A stretch of DNA of 64,000 bases from Desulfoluna butyratoxydans (lineage in GTDB: Bacteria; Desulfobacterota; Desulfobacteria; Desulfobacterales; Desulfolunaceae), in assembly GCF_900699765.1 (NCBI RefSeq), contig NZ_CAADHO010000003.1, forward strand, positions 496,001 through 560,000, written 5' to 3'. Both the position numbers and the translations under genes were made by a program. The notes under the pieces were generated by a model. The model was not told the origin of the DNA. It saw only the letters and a program-made list of their open reading frames with translations, and made no database searches. Below, piece by piece: positions 33,074 through 41,612 of the stretch (positions are counted from its first letter, which is position 1; every line of letters starts with the position of its first letter).

Positions 33074-34444
33074 TTATTCAATCGTTTCCATGGAAAGATC
33101 CAGTATGGGAGACTTTACATTATGGTCTTTTTCTTTTTTGATCGCATAAACCACACCCGTGGTAAACGCTATGATCGTAATAACGACGATGTAGAGTTTG
33201 ATGGATGTAATTGAGTTGTAAATAATGATGCATTGCACAAGACCGGCAAGGCCCACTGATACATAGAAGGCCCACGTCGGGATTTTTCTTCCAAACTCTC
33301 TGTTTGCCCAGGCACCCGGGTATTTTTTGGGGATTTGAGCGATTGAAACCACGAGGAAAACACCCAGGATGAGGTCGGTTAACAGGTAGGTGTTTGCAAT
33401 GGTGCTGACATCCCATCCCAATACAATGGGAATCATGGACGATGCCCAGCAAATCGTCAGGATTTTCCAGGGGCTGCCTTTTTTGTTGGTTGCAGCAAAG
33501 CTTTCGGGGAACCAGCCGTCTTGGGTCGCTGAGTACAGAGGCTGCACGTAGGCGGCATACACGCTGTTAATGGTTGTGGCAAGGGCCATGAAAGGCCCGC
33601 AAATGATGAAGAATACAAAAATCGGTGAAGCGAGAATCTTTTTTGCGACGTATGTAAGGGGTTGATTTGCAACCGCTTCGATAGGGAGCACTCCGGATGC
33701 AACAATAGAAACCCCCAAGTATACGAATACGATAACAATGGTTGTTCCCAGCATGCCGAAGGCAATGTCTTTCTTGGGATTTTTGGCGTGCCTGCTGAAG
33801 AACATGAGGTAGTATTGACAATACGTACAGAAGGAGAGCAAACACGTGGCTTTAAACAAGCCCTTGGGTCCGTTTGCCAAAAAATCGGGGTTCGAAACGC
33901 TTGACAGCAGCGTGAAGTCAATATGCCCCAACCCGATAAGAATAAATGTCGCAACGCCTACGACCAGGGCGGCGGTCATCATATTCTGGAATTTGGACAA
34001 TGTGTCCATTCCAAACAGGTTGACGATGTAAAACGTTGTCAGTGCAATGATCGCGACAACGTTGACAGGCAGTCCCGGGATAACCGAGTGCACGTAGATG
34101 CCAAGAGAGATGGCATATATTGCGACAGTAGGGAAGTACAGAAAGAAACTTACCACATACATGCCTGCGTATTTCTTGCCCAGAATGGTGCTGATGAGGG
34201 CGTAGGGGCCGCCGTCCATGATCAGTGACCCACTTGCGAAAAGCATTGGTGCGTTGTAGAAAAAACCAAGTATAATAGCCAAACCAAAGGCAAGCCAAAG
34301 TGAATGGCCGGTGATGCCGATTGCCTGACCTACCAGCGAGAACACACCGGCGCCAATGGTACAGCCAACACCCATCGCCAAGAGTGTCCATTTGCCTAAC
34401 GTGCCATTTCCCTGACTTGTGTCTAATGAGCTACTCAATTGCAT
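33074..34444 (-). CDS. APC-family amino acid permease, cluster 2
   Basis: This 456-residue protein has about 12 predicted helices and belongs to the APC superfamily. Helix 1 carries MGVGCTIGAGVFSLVGQAIGITG, whose GxG region matches the amino-binding break of APC transporters, and the loop after helix 5 contains FSRHAKNPKKDIAFGMLGT. The start at 34444 has AAAGGAG directly upstream; the 42 residues that could be added are basic and not family-like. It is last in cluster 2, 176 bases after the lyase gene, and replaces the TRAP system of cluster 1 as the importer. GC content is visibly lower than that of the surrounding genome. Confidence 0.9.
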   Translation of the reverse strand: MQLSSSLDTSQGNGTLGKWTLLAMGVGCTIGAGVFSLVGQAIGITGHSLWLAFGLAIILGFFYNAPMLFASGSLIMDGGPYALISTILGKKYAGMYVVSFFLYFPTVAIYAISLGIYVHSVIPGLPVNVVAIIALTTFYIVNLFGMDTLSKFQNMMTAALVVGVATFILIGLGHIDFTLLSSVSNPDFLANGPKGLFKATCLLSFCTYCQYYLMFFSRHAKNPKKDIAFGMLGTTIVIVFVYLGVSIVASGVLPIEAVANQPLTYVAKKILASPIFVFFIICGPFMALATTINSVYAAYVQPLYSATQDGWFPESFAATNKKGSPWKILTICWASSMIPIVLGWDVSTIANTYLLTDLILGVFLVVSIAQIPKKYPGAWANREFGRKIPTWAFYVSVGLAGLVQCIIIYNSITSIKLYIVVITIIAFTTGVVYAIKKEKDHNVKSPILDLSMETIE

Positions 34445-34620
34445 TTCTCCTTTATTGCTGGGCTTATATTGAGCCCGACATTTGAGTTTGCGCACCCGAC
34501 GTTTTAATTTTTCCATCGGTCCGAACCGTTGAACAGACAGAACCATTGTCATGTCGGGTGCACGTCGCACTGTAGTGGTAAGTGTTGCTTGTCAAACTCT
34601 GCGAGAACTGGACAGTTTTT

Positions 34621-35823
34621 CTATGCTTTCAGTGGGTAGCTTCCGTTCCATACGATGTTTTTGTATATTTCAGGATCGGTGTCCCCTTCGGTGCTGATGA
34701 ACAACAAGACGGAGTCTTTTGTCAGTTTCATCTCTTCACGGATATCTTTTAATGCATCCATTGTGCAGATACCGTAAGTAACGCCAAGGCAGACTGCACC
34801 TGAGTCTCCGGACGTAACCTTTGTGTCGTCGCCCATGGGATTTGCCAAGATTCTCATGCCTGTTGCTGAAAATTCGTTGGGGCATGTGATGTAGTAATCG
34901 ACAATGTCTTTCAGGACCGTGTAGGCGAAGATATTCGGCTCTCCAACGGACAGGCCGGCCATAATGGTTTCCAAATCACCATCGACAGTTGAAAACTTAT
35001 TCGCCAACGCGGACTGCATGTAACAACCCGCCGTGTCCGGCTCGACGATGGTCATATGGGGCTTGTTTTCAGCCATCAACGATGAATAGTAGGCCATGAT
35101 ACCAACAGCGAATGAGCCTGCACCGGCCTGCAGGATAATGTGTGTCGGTTTTGTTTCATCCAACTGTTCTCTGATTTCATCCGCAATGGCGGTGTAGCCC
35201 TGTGAGATAAAGTTGGTTGTCTCTGTATAGCCCTCCCACGCCTGGTCCTGGACATGGCACCAGCCCATTTCCGCGGCTTTATCAATGACAAGCTTCAACG
35301 TTCCGTCATAGTTGTGAGGTGTGACCGTAACCTCGGCGCCCAGATTTTCGATGGCTTCAATTCTGGCTGGAACTGTCTGGGACGGCATGTAGATATAGCA
35401 TTGGCAGCCGATTAATTTTGCGGCATAGGCCAGGCCTTTGCCGTGGTTGCCGTCGGTTGCCGCAATCAAAACAATATCTTTGATTTTGGCATTTACTTCA
35501 GGCTTCAAAAAGTAATCGAAGTCAATGTCATCGATGTCTACTCCCAAATGTTTGCACAGAACCTTGGACACGCCATACACAACCCCAATGGACTTAAACG
35601 CCTTTAACCCCATGCGGTATGATTCGTCTTTGACAAAAATACGTTTTACGTTCAGCTCTTTGGAGAGCTCATCAAGGGCAACAAGGGGGGTCGGTTCATA
35701 TTGCTCGAGCGTTTTTGCATACCGCCTGACTCTTTTGGCAACTTCAGGGGTAAAAAGGTCGCAATCGGTCTTTCCTGCACAATCAGCTGCAAAAAATTCA
35801 CAGCCACACTTCTTGTAACTCAT
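34621..35823 (-). CDS. dpaL: 2,3-diaminopropionate ammonia-lyase, cluster 2 copy
   Basis: This 400-residue PLP-dependent lyase is of the same family as 6077-7285 but clearly diverged. The PLP lysine is Lys77 in KDESYRMGLKAFK and the catalytic Asp is Asp124 in TDGNHG, both at the same positions as in the cluster 1 enzyme. Differences include Lys74 in place of Asn and four cysteines in the first 21 residues (Cys6, Cys8, Cys15, Cys21) that the other copy lacks. GAGG nine bases upstream supports the ATG. It lies between the M24 hydrolase (229 bases upstream) and the permease. The product would be pyruvate and ammonia via 2-aminoacrylate. Confidence 0.9.
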   Translation of the reverse strand: MSYKKCGCEFFAADCAGKTDCDLFTPEVAKRVRRYAKTLEQYEPTPLVALDELSKELNVKRIFVKDESYRMGLKAFKSIGVVYGVSKVLCKHLGVDIDDIDFDYFLKPEVNAKIKDIVLIAATDGNHGKGLAYAAKLIGCQCYIYMPSQTVPARIEAIENLGAEVTVTPHNYDGTLKLVIDKAAEMGWCHVQDQAWEGYTETTNFISQGYTAIADEIREQLDETKPTHIILQAGAGSFAVGIMAYYSSLMAENKPHMTIVEPDTAGCYMQSALANKFSTVDGDLETIMAGLSVGEPNIFAYTVLKDIVDYYITCPNEFSATGMRILANPMGDDTKVTSGDSGAVCLGVTYGICTMDALKDIREEMKLTKDSVLLFISTEGDTDPEIYKNIVWNGSYPLKA

Positions 35824-36035
35824 TAACGTAACCTCAACTTGTCATCTATAATATGGGGCCGATACCGGATTGGCCGGCACGGGCCCTTGAATGGGTTTAT
35901 ATGTCTTGTGTTGATCATGCGGCGTGGCCGATGATGCCTTGCCCTGCCCTGGGGGAAAGGCTGTTTGCGTTGGGTATGCACCTGTCTCTATCCGTCGGCA
36001 ACTCCTTGACGATTGAAATAAGCGCATACCCTATT

Positions 36036-36055
36036 CTCATGAAAAATCCGGGCTA
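36036..36055 (-). repeat. Dispersed repeat A variant at end of M24 gene
   Basis: CTCATGAAAAATCCGGGCTA matches the repeat A core with one change and overlaps the TAG stop codon of the M24 gene. Confidence 0.55.
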
Positions 36056-37315
36056 CACGCTGACGATGTCCCAGGGGGTGTCACCGGCAATAATGGCCTT
36101 GTCTTCATAGAAGACCAGTGTGTCAATGACCCAGAAACCTGTTTCAAAGTTAACGGCTGTCCCGGGAACAAAGCGCTGATCTTTTTTGTCCATATCGGCG
36201 TCGTAGACCGTTGCGCCACCACAGCAGTCGCCGGGCCAGAGGATGCCCATGTCGTAACCCCCAAGCCAGAACTGTTTGCCCCAGATGCCTAACTCCTGGT
36301 AGAACTCTTTGAGCTCGCTAGTGAAATCATTGATGAGCATATTGGGCTTGAGGATGCTTTGGACTTTTTCCCGGATAAGGGGGTGGTATTTTTCGGCAAG
36401 GCGCAGGAAAGCAATCTGGTCTTCCGTGTATCGGCTCGCGTCCAGGTCCCCAATGGTGAAAAGGCGACTTAAATCGGAACTGTAACGTTGGTGAGAGCCG
36501 AACAGGTCGACGATTACCACGTCTCCCTGCTCGAGTTTTTCGTGGGATGGGAAGTTGTGGCCGCGTAATACGCGGTTGCCGCCATGGATAAACGCACATC
36601 CGGCAAGTTCGCCGCCTGAAAGGGACATTTTGTAGGCAGCATACGCATAGAGTTCATTTTCAGTAACCCCGGGCTTGAGGTATTCTTTGACCGCATCCAT
36701 CGCGACATCGGCAATTTTTGCTGATTTTACAATGTAGTCTAACTCGGCTTTGGATTTGACCTGGCGGATAAGGTCAAACATCTCACTTGCGTTAAATGTT
36801 TCTGTTCCTTCCTCAACAAAGGCATCGTTAATCAATTTTGTGATATGGAGCCCGTGCTTTTCGGATTCGATGCCGACTTTTCCAGTCAGCCACCCTGATT
36901 CTTTGAGGTTTTTGGCGATGGCGCCCATGAGGGTACCGCCAAGGGGGATGGTGCCTGCATTGCCGCTGATTCCGTAGGTGGGACGACCGGCATGGGTGAA
37001 GATACGGATATCTTTCGATACGGTGTCTTCGCAAACGTCGGCTTCTTCGCCAGCCACATCCATGAAGGCAAAGTCATCGTGATCGACATGGATCGCTATG
37101 CTTGCAGGGACATAGTAATTCCACTGTTTTTTTGAGTTGACCCTGTACCAGCTGAGTTTGTATCCGGAAAAATAGTAGAGAGCTTCAGGTGATGTTAAAA
37201 ACAGTATTTCGACGCCGTTTTCGCGCATGATTTTTTTTGCGTGTGCCAAGCGTGCATCATACTCTTCCTGTGCGAAAGGTACATTTCTCATTGTTCCGTT
37301 TACTTCGTATTTCAT
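36053..37315 (-). CDS. M24 family hydrolase with altered metal site, cluster 2
   Basis: This 420-residue protein has a creatinase-like N-terminal domain (1-180) and a pita-bread C-terminal domain. Four of the five M24 metal ligands are in place: Asp270 (VIVDLFGSHQRY), Asp281 (SSDLSR), Glu391 (FETGF) and Glu404 (FYEDK). The usual GHG histidine is replaced: the segment reads LGGYDMGILWPGD with Tyr354 at that position. The enzyme may therefore bind one metal, or act like creatinase, which works without a dinuclear centre. The substrate is probably a small C-N compound rather than a peptide. The ATG has GGAG about 8 bases upstream. It is 38 bases downstream of the M20 gene. Confidence 0.82.
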   Translation of the reverse strand: MKYEVNGTMRNVPFAQEEYDARLAHAKKIMRENGVEILFLTSPEALYYFSGYKLSWYRVNSKKQWNYYVPASIAIHVDHDDFAFMDVAGEEADVCEDTVSKDIRIFTHAGRPTYGISGNAGTIPLGGTLMGAIAKNLKESGWLTGKVGIESEKHGLHITKLINDAFVEEGTETFNASEMFDLIRQVKSKAELDYIVKSAKIADVAMDAVKEYLKPGVTENELYAYAAYKMSLSGGELAGCAFIHGGNRVLRGHNFPSHEKLEQGDVVIVDLFGSHQRYSSDLSRLFTIGDLDASRYTEDQIAFLRLAEKYHPLIREKVQSILKPNMLINDFTSELKEFYQELGIWGKQFWLGGYDMGILWPGDCCGGATVYDADMDKKDQRFVPGTAVNFETGFWVIDTLVFYEDKAIIAGDTPWDIVSV

Positions 37316-37353
37316 AATCGCTCTCCTTACTAACTTAGCAGTGTCTTTTAAGT

Positions 37354-38529
37354 TTAGTTATTGAACTCATTTATGAAGGTTGTGTATATTCGGGCCGCGT
37401 CAAAGACATCTTTCATTTCGCAATGCTCGTCTTTCATGTGGCAATATTTCATAATGCCCGGGCCATATCCTATTGTGGGGATCCCCTTGGCCGTTGACGC
37501 AAATCCGTTTGTACTGAAATTCCAGTGGAAAAGTGTTGAGCTCTCCCCTGTTGCGCTTTCAAAGGCATTTTTCATGGCAACGGTAATCGGGTCGTCCGGA
37601 GCCATGGCCCAGGACTCCATAAAGCTGTACATGGCAAATTCTTTTTCGGTATAGCTTTTGCCGAGGGCGTCATAGACATTCCAAGATGCTTTTGTGCCTT
37701 CAATGAGATCATTCATCTCTTTTTCAATGACCTGAAATGTCTCTCCGCTTGCCAGGCGGCGATCAAGGTAAATGGTGCACTCGTCAGGCACTGCGTTGAG
37801 TGACACTGCTGTGCTTTCGATTTTGCTCAGTACCACAGAGCCGTGCTGGCCTTCATTTTTGTATAATGTGTTGTTGAGGTCGTTGACTCTCTGGATGATT
37901 TCAGACATTTCATAGACAGCATTGACACCGTTTTCGGGGGCGCTTCCGTGACACGATACGCCTTTCGTGTGGATTTCCAGCAATGCCCTGCCTCTATGGC
38001 CCAGTGCAATTTGCCTGTCACTCGGTTCCCCGATAACAACTGCGTCGGGCTTTTTGGGGAGCTTTTCAAGGATGTTTTTCAGCGCAAACCCGTCAAAGTC
38101 TTCTTCCATGACGGAGGCCGATATGTATACGGTTTTACCCTCCAGTAACCCCATTTTTTTCGCAAAGTACCCTGCGTAAACAGAGGATGCGATGGCGCTT
38201 TTCATGTCCGATGCGCCGCGGCCATACATTTTTCCGTTTACTACCTCGCCGCTGAAGGGACCATATTCCCATTGATCCGCATCGTTCACGACGACGGTAT
38301 CCATGTGAGAGTCAATGAGGATTGTTGTGTCTCCGTCTCCAAGAACACCGATTACATCGCCGTATTCGGTTTCAATGATGTCGTCATACCCCAGTTGCTC
38401 CATGGTTTGCCTTATGGTCTGGGCAACCTCTTTTTCTTCTCCGGTATAGCTTTGTATAGAAATGATTTTTCTTAAAAAATCTGTAATCTCATTTTCATGG
38501 TCTTTGCAAATATGTTTTATTTCATCCAT
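37354..38529 (-). CDS. M20 family deacylase (YgeY-like), cluster 2
   Basis: This 391-residue M20 metallohydrolase resembles E. coli YgeY. The zinc-site motifs are complete: SHMDTVVVND, YGRGASDMKSAIAS, VMEEDFDG (catalytic Glu), IGEPSDRQIALGHRG and the late His in KYCHMKDEHCEMKD. The central dimerisation domain includes VSCHGSAPENGVNAVY. It is paralogous to 3640-4872. It would remove an acyl group to give the free diamino acid for the lyase. It is 181 bases downstream of the RidA gene on the same strand; the gap holds no obvious promoter. Its codon use is AT-richer than that of RidA and the regulator. Confidence 0.86.
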   Translation of the reverse strand: MDEIKHICKDHENEITDFLRKIISIQSYTGEEKEVAQTIRQTMEQLGYDDIIETEYGDVIGVLGDGDTTILIDSHMDTVVVNDADQWEYGPFSGEVVNGKMYGRGASDMKSAIASSVYAGYFAKKMGLLEGKTVYISASVMEEDFDGFALKNILEKLPKKPDAVVIGEPSDRQIALGHRGRALLEIHTKGVSCHGSAPENGVNAVYEMSEIIQRVNDLNNTLYKNEGQHGSVVLSKIESTAVSLNAVPDECTIYLDRRLASGETFQVIEKEMNDLIEGTKASWNVYDALGKSYTEKEFAMYSFMESWAMAPDDPITVAMKNAFESATGESSTLFHWNFSTNGFASTAKGIPTIGYGPGIMKYCHMKDEHCEMKDVFDAARIYTTFINEFNN

Positions 38530-38710
38530 GATTACCCCTTAATTTTACGACATATAAATTTCAAATCCGGTTTGGGTCGTAGCGGTGTGTCTTGCAATAA
38601 TTGTATTCACTTTTCAGTTATCACACACACCATGGAAAGCCACGTCCCATTATTAGAAAAGTACTTGATCCTTTGTACATTTCACTTACGGGTGCGGTCA
38701 TGGATGGTCC

Positions 38711-39088
38711 TTACACATCGGCGGTCACTTCTATCTCAACTTCGGCTCCCATGGGGAGGGCGGCCACCTGCACGCAGCAGCGGGCAGGGAAGTCTCCGTC
38801 GAAGAATGTGGCGTAGATTTCGTTCATGGCGGAAAAGTCGGCCAGGTCGGTCATGAACACGCCGACTCGGCAGACGCGGGAAAAATCGGTGCCCGCGGTT
38901 TCCAGGATGGCCTTGATGTTGGAAAGGCTCTGGCGCGTCTGGTCTTCGATACCCTGGGCCAGTTTGCCCGTTTCGGGGTTCACCGGAAGCTGGCCGGAGA
39001 CATAGAGGGTGTCTCCCTTGATGACGGCCTGGGAATAGGGACCGATGGCCTTGGGGGCGTTGGGTGAGCAGACGATCTTTTTCTTCAT
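38711..39088 (-). CDS. ridA: RidA family enamine/imine deaminase
   Basis: This 125-residue cytoplasmic protein of the YjgF/YER057c/UK114 family hydrolyses reactive 2-aminoacrylate and related enamines to oxo acid and ammonia. Motifs are SPNAPKAIGPYSQAV at the N-terminus, YVSGQLPVNPETG, and the ligand-binding Arg in FPARCCVQVAALP near residue 105. Only the frame from 39088 is gene-like; it has AGGAGG five bases upstream. Diaminopropionate lyase makes 2-aminoacrylate, so its presence at the head of cluster 2 is chemically sensible. It is preceded by a sigma-54 promoter. Its GC-rich base composition differs from the following four genes. Confidence 0.93.
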   Translation of the reverse strand: MKKKIVCSPNAPKAIGPYSQAVIKGDTLYVSGQLPVNPETGKLAQGIEDQTRQSLSNIKAILETAGTDFSRVCRVGVFMTDLADFSAMNEIYATFFDGDFPARCCVQVAALPMGAEVEIEVTADV

Positions 39089-39151
39089 GCGATCCTCCTG
39101 TGTGGCTTGGGTTTGCTTTGTGGATTCTGTTTTGTTGTGGGAACCATCCAA

Positions 39152-39167
39152 AGCAACTCGCGGGCCA
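39152..39167 (-). promoter_or_regulatory. Sigma-54 (-24/-12) promoter of ridA operon
   Basis: The minus strand reads TGGCCCGCGAGTTGCT, with GG and GC exactly ten bases apart and a single mismatch (C for A at position 5) to TGGCAC-R-N4-TTGCW. It is about 65-80 bases before the ridA ATG, and the gene for a sigma-54 activator starts 450 bases away on the other strand. Confidence 0.8.
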
Positions 39168-39256
39168 AAAGTGAGAATTAGTTTATAAGTTCTTGAAAAT
39201 GATTTTCTTTTTTTAGATAAGGGCGAGCCCCCTTGTCTGTTGTGGCGTAACAATTC

Positions 39257-39291
39257 ATTATCGTTTTGATAAAAATTACCAGAATGATAAT
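39257..39291. promoter_or_regulatory. Probable enhancer dyad for cluster 2 activator
   Basis: This 35-bp inverted repeat has outer arms ATTATC-G-TT and AA-T-GATAAT. It lies about 90 bp upstream of the -24 element of the ridA promoter, matching the geometry in cluster 1. Confidence 0.55.
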
Positions 39292-39403
39292 TTTGAGGGT
39301 GCTGCACCGCTTTTGACCGGAGAGAGAACTGTTTTTTAATATGTCTTCTGATTCTCGGAGATTGGTGGTATGCCTCTGGGATGTCGTTTGACCATACGTC
39401 GGC

Positions 39404-39418
39404 TATCAAAATGATAAT
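39404..39418. promoter_or_regulatory. Second copy of the ATTATC-n-TTTTGATA motif
   Basis: TATCAAAATGATAAT is the reverse complement of ATTATCATTTTGATA and matches the site at 39257-39271 in 14 of 15 positions. It lies nearer to the activator gene and could serve autoregulation or cooperative binding. Confidence 0.5.
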
Positions 39419-39539
39419 TGTTGTCTGCGCCGGTGGCGGTTCTCTCCGTGGATTGCGGTGGGTGACGCGGCTTTCATGGGCAGTGCCGGGTCAGCGAGTT
39501 TGGTAAATTCGAAATTCAGTAAAAACGGGCATAGGCCGA

Positions 39540-39581
39540 ATATTTCATGAGACTGGTTGTTTTGTCATGAGATATCCGGGA
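39540..39581. repeat. Dispersed repeat A, inverted pair
   Basis: ATATTTCATGAGAC and, twelve bases later, GTCATGAGATATCCGGGATA form a head-to-head pair able to fold into a hairpin just upstream of the activator gene. Confidence 0.65.
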
Positions 39582-39619
39582 TAGCTGTCCCATGGTGTAT
39601 GAGAAGAGGATAGACCACG

Positions 39620-41374
39620 ATGCTTTATGCAATAGAAGAGTCCATCAGGAAATTTGCCCATGTCATCGCCGTGGTGGTGGGCATAGATGTGGAGGTGGTG
39701 GGGGCGGATCTGAAACGCATCGCCGGTACGGGTCGGTATGCTGAAGGAGACGGGAAAAGCATTGAAGACGAAGGGGAGGTCTACCGACATGCCCTGAACA
39801 CCGGGCAGCCGGTGTGCATTGACAACCCGAAGAACGATCCCATCTGCTTTAATTGCAAGAACAGGGAGGGGTGCGAGGAGAAGCTGACCCTTTGCTCTCC
39901 GATCCTGCGCGATGGGGAGGCCTTGGGGGTTATCGGGATTATCTGTTTTACAGAGCAGGACAAGCAGACCATCCTGGAAAACAGGAACAATTACGGCGCC
40001 TTTCTCTCCATGATGGCGGATCTTATTGCGGCCAAGGCCGAGGATTACAGCCACATTGCGGAGACCACGCAGACACTGGATGTCTTGCGGCAGGTGATGG
40101 ATGTGCATGCCGAGGGCATGTTTGTCTTCGGGGCCGACGGCAGCGTGACCTACGCCAACGCCCATGCAAGGAAAGAACTGGGGATCGAGGGGCCCGGCGA
40201 TACCGTGTCGGTCCAGCTGATTCCCACCGGCAACACCGTGGGTGACGCCGAAGAGTACGAACTCCACTTCGGGGAGCACCATCTGGTGATCATGGGGCAG
40301 GTGGTGGATTTGCAAAAGGATGATCCCAGGTTTTCCAGGGTGATGCTCTTTGAAACCCAGACCGATTTTACACGCAAGATGTCCACCCTTACGTCGTCTG
40401 CCTCCGGTGAGGGGCTTGATGCCATCCTTGGGATGTCCCCTGCCATCCGGCAGCTCAAGGATCAGGTGATGGCCATTACCACGTCGTCTTCCACGGTGCT
40501 CATCAGCGGCAAGAGCGGCACGGGCAAAGAGATGTTCGCGCGGGCCATCCACCACGAGAGCGACCGGTGGGAGCAGCCCTTTGTGGCCATCAACTGCGGG
40601 GCTATCCCCGACACCCTTTTGGAGAGCGAACTTTTCGGCTACACCTCCGGGGCCTTTACCGGAGCCAGCCCCGGGGGCCGCATCGGTAAATTCGAGCTGG
40701 CCCACAAAGGGGTACTCTTCCTTGACGAGATCAGCTCCATGCCCCTCTATCTCCAGGTCAAGCTGCTTCGAGTGCTCCAGGAGCGCAAGGTGGAGCGCCT
40801 GGGGGCCAACAAGCCCATTGATGTGGATATCCGCGTCATTGCAGCAACCAACGACGACCTGCCGGAGCTTATCTCTAAAAACATGTTCAGGAGCGACCTT
40901 TACTACCGCCTCAACGTCATCCCCCTGGATATCCCCCCCTTGTGCGAGCGGCCCGAGGACATCGATCTGCTTGCAGAGCATTTTCTGGCCAAGTACAGCG
41001 GTCGGTTCAATAAGCGGTTCCGCAGGATCGAACCCTCCACCATGGACCGGCTCCGCGGCTACGCCTGGCCTGGGAACGTGCGGGAGTTCGAGAATATCAT
41101 CGAATTCATGGTGAACATGATGCCCGCAGGCGGCGTCATCGACGACTCCCTGCTGCCTCCGCGGATACTGGAAACGCCAGCCACCTGTACCTGTGGCCGC
41201 TGCGCCGCAGAGTCCCCGGTTTTGCCCCTGAAAGAGGTGGAAAAGCAGGTTATCATCGAGGCGGTCAAGCGCTTCGGCAACGACACCAAGGGCAAGCGGA
41301 CGGCTGCCTCGGCTTTGGGGATCGGGGTGGCGACCCTGTACCGGAAGATTCGGGAGTATGGGATTGAAGGTTGA
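39620..41374 (+). CDS. Sigma-54-dependent transcriptional activator, cluster 2
   Basis: This 584-residue enhancer-binding protein is paralogous to 7481-9226 with the same domain order: GAF-like sensor (1-150), PAS-like segment, AAA+ domain (about 260-500) with Walker A SGKSGTGKE, GAFTGA loop and Walker B LFLDEIS, then a Fis-type HTH (ASALGIGVATLYRKI). Cys76, Cys79, Cys85 and Cys92 occupy exactly the same positions as in the paralogue (CFNCKNREGCEEKLTLC). An extra Cys-rich stretch TCTCGRCAAE lies in the linker before the HTH. AGAGGA upstream supports the ATG. It is divergent from the ridA-led operon, its probable target. Confidence 0.92.
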   Translation: MLYAIEESIRKFAHVIAVVVGIDVEVVGADLKRIAGTGRYAEGDGKSIEDEGEVYRHALNTGQPVCIDNPKNDPICFNCKNREGCEEKLTLCSPILRDGEALGVIGIICFTEQDKQTILENRNNYGAFLSMMADLIAAKAEDYSHIAETTQTLDVLRQVMDVHAEGMFVFGADGSVTYANAHARKELGIEGPGDTVSVQLIPTGNTVGDAEEYELHFGEHHLVIMGQVVDLQKDDPRFSRVMLFETQTDFTRKMSTLTSSASGEGLDAILGMSPAIRQLKDQVMAITTSSSTVLISGKSGTGKEMFARAIHHESDRWEQPFVAINCGAIPDTLLESELFGYTSGAFTGASPGGRIGKFELAHKGVLFLDEISSMPLYLQVKLLRVLQERKVERLGANKPIDVDIRVIAATNDDLPELISKNMFRSDLYYRLNVIPLDIPPLCERPEDIDLLAEHFLAKYSGRFNKRFRRIEPSTMDRLRGYAWPGNVREFENIIEFMVNMMPAGGVIDDSLLPPRILETPATCTCGRCAAESPVLPLKEVEKQVIIEAVKRFGNDTKGKRTAASALGIGVATLYRKIREYGIEG

Positions 41375-41612
41375 GGGGGGAGGCTAAGGGCTAAGGGGGG
41401 AGGCTAAGGGCTAAGGGGGGAGGGCTAAGGGGGAAAGGCTAAAGGCAAATGGTTCCTCGTATCACCGTATGGGATATCGGTTTTCGACACGCTTTGCGGT
41501 GCGCACGGTTCACCCTGCGAGCCATCGATGCGCTCGTGAATTGTAGGGTGCGGCCCCCGCACCGCGAGGCGTAACGCGTGGCAGCGGCTTTTGTCTTTTA
41601 TGGTCCCTCTCC
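41375..41612. other. Intergenic region with tandem and dispersed repeats
   Basis: This is 238 bases between convergent genes. It holds two direct 20-base units of the GGCTAAGGGCTAAGGGGG type at about 41376-41430, with a degenerate third, and repeat B at 41543-41564. Bases 41487-41580 are related to 44190-44297. Confidence 0.7.
41543..41564 (+). repeat. Dispersed repeat B hairpin (single copy)
   Basis: The core TAGGGTGCGGCCCCCGCACC is present, followed by GCGAGGCGTAACGCG. The upstream 60 bases are shared with the copy at 44260. Confidence 0.85.

Larger units (their letters stand above)
39089..39619. other. Divergent control region of cluster 2
   Basis: These 531 bases lie between ridA (minus) and the sigma-54 activator gene (plus). 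The region contains a sigma-54 promoter, a long dyad, an additional half-palindromic site and two repeat A cores near 39540-39580. It is AT-rich at 39170-39420. Confidence 0.7.

Noticed and set aside
39545..40981. 478-codon open frame on the minus strand
   Set aside because: It is antisense to the cluster 2 sigma-54 activator, which has all AAA+ motifs in the plus frame.
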